Below, piece after piece: positions 18,324 through 26,619 of a stretch of DNA of 64,000 nt. Made by a program: the position numbers and the translations under genes. The stretch comes from Nitrosospira sp. Is2 (GTDB lineage: Bacteria; Pseudomonadota; Gammaproteobacteria; Burkholderiales; Nitrosomonadaceae). The DNA lies in the NCBI RefSeq assembly GCF_033095785.1, contig NZ_CP137134.1, forward strand, positions 2,666,001 to 2,730,000, given 5' to 3'. The notes beneath the pieces were generated by a model, which was not told where the DNA came from, made no database searches, and worked only from the letters and a program-made list of their open reading frames with translations. Every line of letters starts with the position of its first letter. Position 1 is the first letter of the stretch.

Positions 18324-18521
18324 TCACTCGCGTCGCACTAACGGTCCGGCATCGGACAATTCGCTCGGATTCATCCACGGAGGCATGGCGGTAGGCATGA
18401 GCTTCGCCTCCATGGATTCGAGCAGAGCGTTGATCCGGTGAGTTTGGCCCTGAAATGCCGCGAGAAGCGTATGTAAATTTCGATTTGGTTCCACGTTTTT
18501 GAGCTCTAGCAGATGCAGCAC
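18324..18521 (-). CDS. Possible small protein, unknown
   Basis: A 65-residue frame begins with GTG 18521 (a weak GGGA upstream) and reads plausibly as protein: ELKNVEPNRNLHTLLAAFQG followed by INALLESMEAKLMPTAMPPW. It is hydrophilic with no membrane segment, and it has no alternative gene on the other strand. It sits in the gap between pncB and the C39-like gene, convergent to pncB. I know no family for it, and chance cannot be excluded. Confidence 0.3.
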   Translation of the reverse strand: MLHLLELKNVEPNRNLHTLLAAFQGQTHRINALLESMEAKLMPTAMPPWMNPSELSDAGPLVRRE

Positions 18522-18675
18522 AAGCTAGGTCCCAGGCTAACTCCCCGCACCTGTATTCGGAAGCATACGTGCCGGAGACGCGATGGAGCGACCCTGTCCG
18601 CAATGGGCAGGAATGCGATCCCCAATCATTTATTCCAGTTCGACGCGTAGCCCAAAAAGACGGACAACGCAGAGC

Positions 18676-19464
18676 TCATCTTCCTTTATCAGGGGTATCC
18701 TGATTCCCACGGGAATGGATGACAAGCAGATTGGCATCATGCGTGACAATTCCCAGCAGCGCGGCGCCCAACACCCGGTCTATATTGCACCAATACTCCT
18801 GGAACGGACCGTATGGATCAGCTACAAGTACAGTACGCTTCAGCCGGTCATAGCCGGTCAATACAACGAAATGCCCAGCCTGAAAGCCTCGCACGTCATC
18901 GGGTGTATCATCCGGTCCATATTCTCTCGGGGCGCGGTAAAGGTAGGTGGAGCTCAATCCGGTCAGAATAGGCAGGCCACGGCGCAAGAGGCCATGGATG
19001 AGTGATTGCGAGAGGTCGATAAGCCGCAACCGCCCACCCAGGCGGAGGAACTCCAGATAGCCTTCCGTGGCATGCCGCAATCTTGGTTCCGTTTTTAGCT
19101 CGCGCTGGAGCCTTAGCCGTTCGGCGATGTCCACGCCCGGAGCGAACCAGGTCGGATCGAAAACCATCAGGTTGTAGGTATATATCGTGGCCTGGAAACC
19201 GTTGCGCATGGCATCGCAACCCAGAAAAACTGCAGAGGTGCCACTGTCGCTATCCAGTTTCCGGGTTCGCGTTATGACACTCCTCAGCGTCTCCGTCTTT
19301 CCCCAATAGTTATACATTGCATGCAGGCAGGTCGGCCCGCATGTCGTTTCATCCGGCTGAGGCAGTGTTCTGACTGGCAAGCGTACTGTTGTCCTGAGCA
19401 TGGCATTGATATGGGCTGACTGGGCTGGTGAGGTAATTCTGGAACTCGGGACAGCCTCCTGCAC
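18676..19464 (-). CDS. C39-like papain-fold peptidase family protein
   Basis: This 262-residue protein has the C39-like catalytic set: Cys42 in ETTCGPTCLHAMYNYWG, His in GHFVVLTGYD (about 209) and Asp in VADPYGP (about 222). The rest is the compact peptidase domain without an ABC transporter, so it is not a bacteriocin exporter. Such stand-alone proteins occur beside amide-bond-forming or kinase genes and may cleave small peptides. No signal peptide is clear. It is separated by 135 bases from the upstream kinase gene on the same strand. Confidence 0.75.
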   Translation of the reverse strand: MQEAVPSSRITSPAQSAHINAMLRTTVRLPVRTLPQPDETTCGPTCLHAMYNYWGKTETLRSVITRTRKLDSDSGTSAVFLGCDAMRNGFQATIYTYNLMVFDPTWFAPGVDIAERLRLQRELKTEPRLRHATEGYLEFLRLGGRLRLIDLSQSLIHGLLRRGLPILTGLSSTYLYRAPREYGPDDTPDDVRGFQAGHFVVLTGYDRLKRTVLVADPYGPFQEYWCNIDRVLGAALLGIVTHDANLLVIHSRGNQDTPDKGR

Positions 19465-19598
19465 GGTTTCTTAAAGAAAGGTTAGCACGGAGATGGGGCA
19501 AAGTGGAATGCCGTTCCCGTGAAATATAAACAAGAGTTGATCGCTGATGCGAGAAGAGTTCGATAGTTAGGAAGGGGGTCTAGGGCCTCGTTGACGTT

Positions 19599-21266
19599 TT
19601 AGGATGTGGTTGGGTTCATGTTATTTTTCGGACGGATCAATCGATCGAGCTTTTCCCACTCGGGGGCATCAATGTCAAACCCCTCTCCTTCATTCAGGAA
19701 CGTTACCGCATGGGCTTGCTCTGCCGGTGATAGCACTTCCTGTTTTGACTGCAACGACTTAAGTACCGCGAGATCTGCTTCGGAAGCATCCTTCAACTTG
19801 CATAGCCGCCGGCGAATGCGCGTCGTCAAATCGATCGCGCTGGCTTGCAGCGAAGCAATGGCAAACGGGGCCTCGAGTTCATGCGCGAGTCCGTGGAAAT
19901 ATTCGCGTTCGCTCTGCCTCAGAAAGGCGGCATCCACAATCACGGTATTGCCCGCCATCAGCAGTTCGCGCGCGAGTTTGTGGAGGCGCTCATAAGTATG
20001 TTGTGTCGCGCTTGCAGTGTATATGGCATCGCCCGATTCGCGGCTGTCCGCCAGCGGCGTGAGTCCAAATAGACGTTTACGCTCCACATCGGAACGGATG
20101 CGTATTGCCTGGAACCGTTCCAGCGCTGTCTGCGCAAAAGTTGTTTTGCCTGACCCGGGTAATCCATGTGTAATAATCAGCGCGGGGCGGTGCCACGCGA
20201 GGCGCTCCCCAGCAAGAGCAACAAGACTGAAGCAATTGGCCAATGCGGCCGTTCTTGCTCGCTTACGCAAGCCCGTCTGCTCCGCGCGAATCGCGCTGAC
20301 CATGGCGCGCACCACGGCGCGGTAGGCAATATAGTAACGCAGCAAGCATACCCCGCCGTAATCTCCAGTAGACTCCAGGTAAGCGTTCAAGAAACGGAAG
20401 GCGAGGTCAGGTCGCTGGTAGTGCAACAGATCCATGACGGTAAATGCAACTTCATTCATTAGGTCAATCCAGCGCAGCGACGGGTTGAACTCGATACAGT
20501 CGAAGGGGATGGGCTGATTGCCGATAAGTGCGATATTGCCGAGATGCAGGTCACCATGGCACTCGCGTACAAAACCCTGCGCATGGCGCTGTTCAAGGCG
20601 ATACTCGCATTTGCCATATTCCATTTCCATGGCATGACGCAGCGGGGTCACCCTGGTTTCATCTTCGTGACTCGCCAGTGCACCTTGCAAGCGCTCAAAG
20701 CTTTTCGATACTGATGAATAGGTGGCCGCGGCTGTACCAAACCGAACTGACGCTTTCGTCATTGGCAGGCCGGCATGAAATCGGGCGATGGTGGCCGCGA
20801 GGCTATCCATATGCGAGGGTAGAATCTTATTGCGCGCGGCGAGGCGATCCAATTGTTTCAGGGTGGAAAAGCGCCGCATTCGGACAGCATATTCAATCGC
20901 TGGCAGCGTGCCCAACTGGGGTATTTCCAGCGTGCCCCCGATGGGAATAACATCGAGATACAGCCGTGGCGCCAATCGGCGGTTGAGTCGGATTTCCTCG
21001 TCGCAGTAATCGCGGCGCCTTGCCAGGCTGGTAAAATTCAGGAAGCCGAGATCAACCGATTTCTTGATTTTGTACGCGTAACGTCCCGCCAGGAGCACCC
21101 AGGATATGTGCGTTTCAACCAGTCGCACCCGTTTCGCGGGATGGGGATAGCGCTCCCCATCCAACAAGGCAGTGATCAGCCTGCTCTGCAGATCGTCATT
21201 TATTTGCGGAGTAGGAGAATGGGATTTTGAGCACTTGACCATTGCTTTCAGCAAGACGCCGACCAT
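19599..21266 (-). CDS. Bifunctional aminoglycoside-phosphotransferase-like / P-loop kinase
   Basis: This is a 555-residue two-domain protein. Residues about 30-340 are APH-kinase-like, with ISWVLLAGRYAYKIKKSVDLGFLNF near the N-terminus and the catalytic loop VRECHGDLHLGNIAL. Residues about 365-530 are a P-loop kinase with Walker A ITHGLPGSGKTTFAQ and a zeta-toxin/gluconate-kinase-like layout (DVERKRLFG, IVDAAFLRQSER). This fusion is common in proteobacteria; its substrate is not established. The start is uncertain: ATG 21266 and ATG 21242 both lack a strong ribosome-binding site. It follows the DHH gene on the same strand, 38 bases away. Confidence 0.8.
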   Translation of the reverse strand: MVGVLLKAMVKCSKSHSPTPQINDDLQSRLITALLDGERYPHPAKRVRLVETHISWVLLAGRYAYKIKKSVDLGFLNFTSLARRRDYCDEEIRLNRRLAPRLYLDVIPIGGTLEIPQLGTLPAIEYAVRMRRFSTLKQLDRLAARNKILPSHMDSLAATIARFHAGLPMTKASVRFGTAAATYSSVSKSFERLQGALASHEDETRVTPLRHAMEMEYGKCEYRLEQRHAQGFVRECHGDLHLGNIALIGNQPIPFDCIEFNPSLRWIDLMNEVAFTVMDLLHYQRPDLAFRFLNAYLESTGDYGGVCLLRYYIAYRAVVRAMVSAIRAEQTGLRKRARTAALANCFSLVALAGERLAWHRPALIITHGLPGSGKTTFAQTALERFQAIRIRSDVERKRLFGLTPLADSRESGDAIYTASATQHTYERLHKLARELLMAGNTVIVDAAFLRQSEREYFHGLAHELEAPFAIASLQASAIDLTTRIRRRLCKLKDASEADLAVLKSLQSKQEVLSPAEQAHAVTFLNEGEGFDIDAPEWEKLDRLIRPKNNMNPTTS

Positions 21267-21304
21267 GCCGTCGCATGATAGCTGGAAGAGCGACCAGTCG
21301 GATT

Positions 21305-22258
21305 CTAAGGAAACTGTTCAGCGAACATCGCAAGGAACCCCTCCAGCGCATCTGCGGGAAGCCGGTTAATACCCGCCGCGGCCCGACGCCCTCCACCTGT
21401 CTCAAACTTGAGGCAGAGCGTATCGGCACCCTGCGGATTGGCAATCGGGGCGCGCACGCTGACCGTATAACCGCCATACCGATTCGATGTGATCACCGCA
21501 TGAGCGCTCATCGGATTATCGTTCGCCAGTTTGTTCGCGAAAACACCGTTTACCCGCCTTGCCCACGCTTCATCGGGTAGCATATAGGCCGCGTGATGTC
21601 CGCCCGCCTGCAGGGGTCGAATCGGAGCAACCATGCTGATATCGTGATGAAACCCAGCCGCAAGCCGGTCAAATGCTGGTGACCTGGCAATAAAATCAAA
21701 TGGATCGGGATATGGCCGCATTTCTTCGTACAGCTTGGCCGGTTCGAAATGCAGATCTTGCAGACGGTCGCCATAACCATTGTAATTCAAGTACTCACCC
21801 AGCGATGCCAGCTTTTCTGTTTCGGGTTCCGAAAGTCCCGCATCTTTCGCAAGGGCGCGGCCGCTCTGCCCAAGATTATCCCCAAAGGCGGCCACGATTG
21901 CCCATAAGCGGTAGTGCCCTCGCAAGTACCGATCAACCAGGATGCTAGTGCATACTTGCGCGGATAAGTCGATATGGGCGGCAAGATTTTGGTGCAGCGG
22001 TATTTCACCTGCATAATGGTGGTCGAAATACTCGACGCTTGCTCCCGCCTCCAGCAAGCGCATGAGCCCCTTTCGGTTACTGTCGAGCGAGATATCGAGT
22101 ACGGTTACCTGATCACCCATGCCGGCTTCCACCCGGTCAAGCAGCTTGATGTCGCGCTTGACTCCGGTAACCAGTGTGGCCCGCGCCGGATTTTCGAGCC
22201 GGAGCTGATGCAATGCACATAAGCCGTCGGCATCGCCGTTAAACACATCATAATTCAT
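21305..22258 (-). CDS. DHH/DHHA1 family phosphoesterase
   Basis: This 317-residue protein has the DHH motifs FNGDADGLCAL (residues 6-16), VLDISLD and the name motif in EYFDHHYAG (about 78-80), plus the DHHA1 glycine motif GGGRRAAAGIN near the C-terminus. Family members hydrolyse phosphodiester bonds in small RNAs or cyclic dinucleotides (NrnA and related). The short N-terminus without a CBS or REC region is typical of this uncharacterised group. ATG 22258 opens the gene. It lies 313 bases beyond the chemosensory operon and is likely co-transcribed with the kinase. Confidence 0.82.
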   Translation of the reverse strand: MNYDVFNGDADGLCALHQLRLENPARATLVTGVKRDIKLLDRVEAGMGDQVTVLDISLDSNRKGLMRLLEAGASVEYFDHHYAGEIPLHQNLAAHIDLSAQVCTSILVDRYLRGHYRLWAIVAAFGDNLGQSGRALAKDAGLSEPETEKLASLGEYLNYNGYGDRLQDLHFEPAKLYEEMRPYPDPFDFIARSPAFDRLAAGFHHDISMVAPIRPLQAGGHHAAYMLPDEAWARRVNGVFANKLANDNPMSAHAVITSNRYGGYTVSVRAPIANPQGADTLCLKFETGGGRRAAAGINRLPADALEGFLAMFAEQFP

Positions 22259-22571
22259 GCTGATTTCTCGGAATTCAACTCAATAATTTTCAAATAGTAC
22301 GCTTGGTAAATAGCAGGTATTAACAGGAGAAGCGTATAGCGCCGCAGGAGTCGGAATAGCGGCTCCGGTTCGCATTGACCGCGGCGGAAACCCGCCTAGC
22401 GCAACCTCGATTGATAGTTCAGGGGTTCTTCCCATGAGAAAGCTGATATTTGCCGCCCGGACGTTTTTTATAAACCGCGGAGCACGGGCGGAACGTGTCA
22501 GCGAACTTACAGGCGGCACTAAGAGGCAAGGAAGCAGCTTACACCGCTAATGGGCAGGGTACCAGAAGGTT
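22259..22571. other. Intergenic between chemosensory operon and DHH gene
   Basis: Only an imperfect long-loop inverted repeat (CGCCCG...CGGGCG around 22450-22490) was noticed. No T-run terminator for the chemosensory operon is visible here. A GTG-started frame of 79 codons looks non-coding. Confidence 0.35.
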
Positions 22572-25562
22572 CTATTGTGGAGGCTGTGCCACTTTTTCAG
22601 GGAGCGGCTGCATTGAAAGTGTTTTATTTTGCCTCAGAATTTCCTCTATCTTATCGGCTGTGACACCGGGACTAAACAGATATCCCTGCATTTCATCGCA
22701 TTCAAGCGCGCGTAGAAGCGCTGCCTGCTCATGGGTTTCAACCCCCTCCGCGATTACCTGCAGATGCAGGGAGTGCGCCAGAGATATGATGGCGGAGACG
22801 ATCGTAAAGTCATCGGGATTTGTCGTCATATTGATAATGAAAGCGCGATCGATTTTAAGCACGTTCACCGGTAATTTGGCTATATAGTTGAGTGACGAAT
22901 AGCCAGTCCCAAAATCATCTATCGCGACTTCGATATTCATAGCGCGTATGCGCCTGAGCTTATCAATATTCGCTTCAATGTCCTGCATGATCACGCTTTC
23001 GGTAATTTCAAACTCCAGGCCGATCTCGATGTTTTGCGCGGCGTCCAGGACGCTAGCAACCATATCGACGAAATCGCTCTGCTGTAGTTGAATCGGCGAG
23101 ACATTTACTGCAATTTTGGGGGGATTCAACCCCATGTCCTGCCATTTCCTGTAATCCGATATTGCCTTGCTTAACGCCCAGCGGCCCGCCTCAAGTATCA
23201 TCCGCGTTTCTTCGAGCAGGGGAATGAAACTGAGCGGCGGTATAAGGCCGATTTCGGGATCACGCCAGCGCATCAATGCCTCCAGACCGCTGATTTTTCC
23301 AGTTCTCAGATTAATTTTAGGTTGGTAGTGCAGCACCAGCTGTTCTTGCTCCAAGGCCTGTCGCAACTTGGTTTCAAGCTTGAGCTTCTCCGTGATGCGA
23401 GCGTTAAACTCGGGTGCATAAAAACGGTGCCTGTCGCAAGAAAGCTTGGCCCTTTTCAGTGCTGTTTCAGCGTGCCGCAAAAGCGTATCGGCATCCAGAC
23501 CATCGCCAGGATAAAACGATGTTCCTGCTCTGGCGGAAACGTGCAGCTCCTGTTCGCTTATCGGGAACGGCTGGTTCTGGATTCCGAGCAAAACTTTGTC
23601 CAGAATATGCGTAATCGATGTACTTTCTCCTTGATGCATAGTGGCGATCGCGAAGTGATCTGCCGAAAGATGGGCCAGGATATCGGTTTCCGGAAGCAAC
23701 TGCTTCAGTCGTTGCGCGAGCTGACGCAACAGGCTATCTCCAGCTTGGTGGCCAAGTGACTGGTTTATACTGCTGAATCGCTCAAGGTCGAGAATAATTA
23801 CCGAAAGGACCTTACGGCTGTGGTCACTCGTCGCGATTCGCTGGCTGACACGATCGAGAAAAAGCGCTCGATTAGGAAGGTTCGTTACCGCATCAAAGAA
23901 AGCCAGATAATTGATGCGTTCCACCTTTTTCAAATGGTCCAGGGCGAAAGAGATGTCACCGGCCATTTCGTTTAACAGAGCCATTTCCTCCTCATCGAAA
24001 AAAGCGGTTTCCGGCGCGTAGAGCGCGAAGACGCCCACCACTTCCGCTTCCAGCGTTAACGGCAGCACCACCATCGAGTGATACCCGCGCTCCAGTGCAG
24101 TGCTGTAGTCCGGCTGCATCCGCGAGTCCGTTAGATCGTTGCAAATCGCAGGCTTTACCTGCTTTATCGCTTGCGCTATCAAGAAGGAGTTTCCTGAAGA
24201 TTCGAGCACGTTATCCAGGCTGAGCTGAGACAGATAGCCATCATCTCGTCCGGCCTTTGCTATTGGCGTGACGTTTCGTGCCTCTCCATCGAACGTGCCG
24301 ATCCAGCTAAACACAAATCGGCCGTGATCCACCGCGATACGGCATGCGTCATCAAAAAGCTCTTGTCTTCCTCTAACCCGGACGATAGTGGTGTTGATAC
24401 CGCTTAACACGCTGTAAATCCGGTTGAGCCGGACGATTCGGGCCTCGTACTCCTTACGCAGGGAGATTTCCGTAGTCAGCGCCTCGGTCCGCTGTGCGAC
24501 CAATTGCTCCATGTTTTCATGCAACCAGGCGCGCTCCAGCGCAATGCTTACCTGCTGCCCGATGCCATATAACATTTCCAGTTCATTATCATTGAAAGGC
24601 TCTTGTCCGTTCCCCACCACATTGAGGATGCCTCGGTTCTGGTTACCACTCCGCAAAGGGACGCTGGCGTGCCAGCCGGGGGTCTCAGCATCCCCTTCGG
24701 GTTTTACACGATGCCGGCAACTGACAATGTTGGTGACCTGGCCCAGGTCCCCTGCGAGGAAAAGGCGCTGACATTCGCATCGTGCATCCGTCATGCTCGC
24801 TGCCGCTAATGTTGCCGGTGCATTGCGCGCGGCAGCCAATCTGAAAGTATTGTCGTTTTCCAGGTAGATCCATCCGGACAGTAGCCCGGGTAGTCCCATG
24901 GCATGCTCAAGCGCTTTTTCACAAACCTCGCGTTCAGTTACGGCCTGGTTCAAGCCCTCGGCGATACGGTAAAGGCCGCTGAGTAGGTGATTAGAGTGCG
25001 CCAGTTCCAGCTGGCGCGCGTGGAGTTCATTATTGAGACGGATTGCATCCTCATAGATTGAAATCAGCAAATCCAATATCTGCTGGCGTTCGGCATTTAT
25101 GAAATGCTTTTGACCCCCCAGATAAATCTCCATTCCCATCTGCATTTTCTGATTCTTGCGTAATGCCAGATTCATAAGCAGATAGCTGATGCGGGAAAGG
25201 AGATACTCGTTTTCATAAGGCTTGCGGATGAAGTTATCAGCACCGCATTCCAGCCCTTTCATGATATCCCTGATGTCTGACAGCGAGGTGAGCAGGATGA
25301 CGGGGATATCCTTGAGCTCTTCCGCCCGTTTGATTTCGCGGCATAGCGTGTATCCATCCATCTCGGGCATCATCACATCGCTCACGATAAGCGTGGGTTT
25401 GTGCCGCCGAGCCGCTGCGAGGGCCTCCTTGCCATTTGCCACGGCTATCACGGAATAGCCGTCCTCCTCAAGCAGGTAACGCAGTTTTTCAGCCTGGGTC
25501 GGGCTGTCCTCCGCAATCAAAATCTCGGCATTGATGGGCTTACTTTGAATATCGCACGCCAC
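22572..25562 (-). CDS. Response regulator with GAF, GAF, degenerate GGDEF and EAL domains
   Basis: This 996-residue output protein ends the chemosensory operon. Its domains are REC at about 11-125 (phospho-Asp in IVSDVMMPEMDG), a first GAF at about 205-350, a second GAF at about 385-545, GGDEF at about 555-720 and EAL at about 735-985. The GGDEF signature is replaced by SADHF, and the substrate loop reads LDLERFSSINQSLGH, so cyclase activity is not expected. The EAL domain keeps its key residues: EALMRW, NVSPIQL, ITES, IDDFGTGYSSL, LKIDR, AEGVE and QGYLFS. It should therefore hydrolyse c-di-GMP when phosphorylated by CheA. It overlaps cheB by 23 bases. Confidence 0.88.
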   Translation of the reverse strand: MACDIQSKPINAEILIAEDSPTQAEKLRYLLEEDGYSVIAVANGKEALAAARRHKPTLIVSDVMMPEMDGYTLCREIKRAEELKDIPVILLTSLSDIRDIMKGLECGADNFIRKPYENEYLLSRISYLLMNLALRKNQKMQMGMEIYLGGQKHFINAERQQILDLLISIYEDAIRLNNELHARQLELAHSNHLLSGLYRIAEGLNQAVTEREVCEKALEHAMGLPGLLSGWIYLENDNTFRLAAARNAPATLAAASMTDARCECQRLFLAGDLGQVTNIVSCRHRVKPEGDAETPGWHASVPLRSGNQNRGILNVVGNGQEPFNDNELEMLYGIGQQVSIALERAWLHENMEQLVAQRTEALTTEISLRKEYEARIVRLNRIYSVLSGINTTIVRVRGRQELFDDACRIAVDHGRFVFSWIGTFDGEARNVTPIAKAGRDDGYLSQLSLDNVLESSGNSFLIAQAIKQVKPAICNDLTDSRMQPDYSTALERGYHSMVVLPLTLEAEVVGVFALYAPETAFFDEEEMALLNEMAGDISFALDHLKKVERINYLAFFDAVTNLPNRALFLDRVSQRIATSDHSRKVLSVIILDLERFSSINQSLGHQAGDSLLRQLAQRLKQLLPETDILAHLSADHFAIATMHQGESTSITHILDKVLLGIQNQPFPISEQELHVSARAGTSFYPGDGLDADTLLRHAETALKRAKLSCDRHRFYAPEFNARITEKLKLETKLRQALEQEQLVLHYQPKINLRTGKISGLEALMRWRDPEIGLIPPLSFIPLLEETRMILEAGRWALSKAISDYRKWQDMGLNPPKIAVNVSPIQLQQSDFVDMVASVLDAAQNIEIGLEFEITESVIMQDIEANIDKLRRIRAMNIEVAIDDFGTGYSSLNYIAKLPVNVLKIDRAFIINMTTNPDDFTIVSAIISLAHSLHLQVIAEGVETHEQAALLRALECDEMQGYLFSPGVTADKIEEILRQNKTLSMQPLPEKVAQPPQ

Positions 25563-26619
25563 GCTCTGATTCTCCCCTATGATTCACAAGATTTGTTAAC
25601 GCCGTGGCAATCTTTTCCAGCGGGAGGATCAGCATCGCTGCATCCAGCCTGATTGCCTCACCTGGCATGCCATGCACTACGGAACTGTCCCTGTCCTGGG
25701 CAAAAGTAATGGCGCCACGCTCCTTGAGTAGCTTTAGTTCGCTTGCTCCATCGCGCCCCATTCCCGTCAATAAACCGGCCACAGCCTCGGCTCCGTAGAT
25801 CTCGGCAATAGCACGGAAGAGGTATGAGATCGAAGGCCTTAACCCATGCTCGGGATCATTTTTTGTCAGAACAATCTTTCCCTCGCGCTCTACCTTCATC
25901 TGGTGCTCATCAGGCGCCACATAGACATGTCCGGGCAGCAGAAATTCGCCGTGTGTTGCGACATGGACGGGTAGGCCCGATGAAGTCGCCAGCCAGCGGG
26001 CGAATCCGGTGATAAACCCGGGAGACATGTGCTGGACGATTAAAATTGGCACGGGGAAATTTCTTGGAAGTGCCGCCAGGATGGTTTCAAGCGCCGGCGG
26101 TCCCCCGGTAGAGGCACCGATGGCTACAACTCTTATTTTGGCTGATTCTCGCGCCAATGCCACGTTTGCCGGTCGCGGTACCGGCGCGGCAGCGCGGTCG
26201 CGCGGCCAGCGACGTATTACCTTTACTTCTGACATCAGCTTTACAGTCTGTAGCAAGTCTCGCGCCATGACCTCATGATCGGGATGGCCGATGCCGGTCG
26301 GACGGCGCAGCACTGCCAGCGCGCCTGCGTCCATCGCCTTAAATGTTGTGGCGACTTCAAAAGGATCTTCGGTGCCGCTTACGATGACAATGGGCGTGGG
26401 ATCGGTTTCCATGATCAAGCGCGTGGCGTCAAGCCCGTTCAGTTTGGGCATGTGGATGTCCATGGTGATAACGTCCGGCCGCTGGCGGCGCACGACATCG
26501 AGCGCTTCCTCGCCGTCACATGCTGTGCCGACAACGCTGATGCCAGGGTCGGAGCTGAGAATGTGTACAAGGAATTCACGCACTACGGACGAGTCATCCA
26601 CTACCAGAACCCTGATCAT
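25540..26619 (-). CDS. cheB: Chemotaxis-type protein-glutamate methylesterase CheB (WspF-like)
   Basis: This 359-residue CheB has a receiver domain (1-120, phospho-Asp in VITMDIHMPKLNGLD) and a methylesterase domain with catalytic Ser in IGASTGGPPALE (about 170), His in IVQHMSPGF (about 197) and Asp in GMGRDGASE (about 292). It removes methyl groups from the chemoreceptor to reset it. It overlaps cheA by four bases and the output-protein gene by 23. In Wsp systems the equivalent is WspF. Confidence 0.92.
   Translation of the reverse strand: MIRVLVVDDSSVVREFLVHILSSDPGISVVGTACDGEEALDVVRRQRPDVITMDIHMPKLNGLDATRLIMETDPTPIVIVSGTEDPFEVATTFKAMDAGALAVLRRPTGIGHPDHEVMARDLLQTVKLMSEVKVIRRWPRDRAAAPVPRPANVALARESAKIRVVAIGASTGGPPALETILAALPRNFPVPILIVQHMSPGFITGFARWLATSSGLPVHVATHGEFLLPGHVYVAPDEHQMKVEREGKIVLTKNDPEHGLRPSISYLFRAIAEIYGAEAVAGLLTGMGRDGASELKLLKERGAITFAQDRDSSVVHGMPGEAIRLDAAMLILPLEKIATALTNLVNHRGESERGVRYSK

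Noticed and set aside
22280..22519. 79-codon minus-strand frame between chemosensory operon and DHH gene
   Set aside because: It starts with GTG without a ribosome-binding site and has proline/serine-rich content unlike a protein family.
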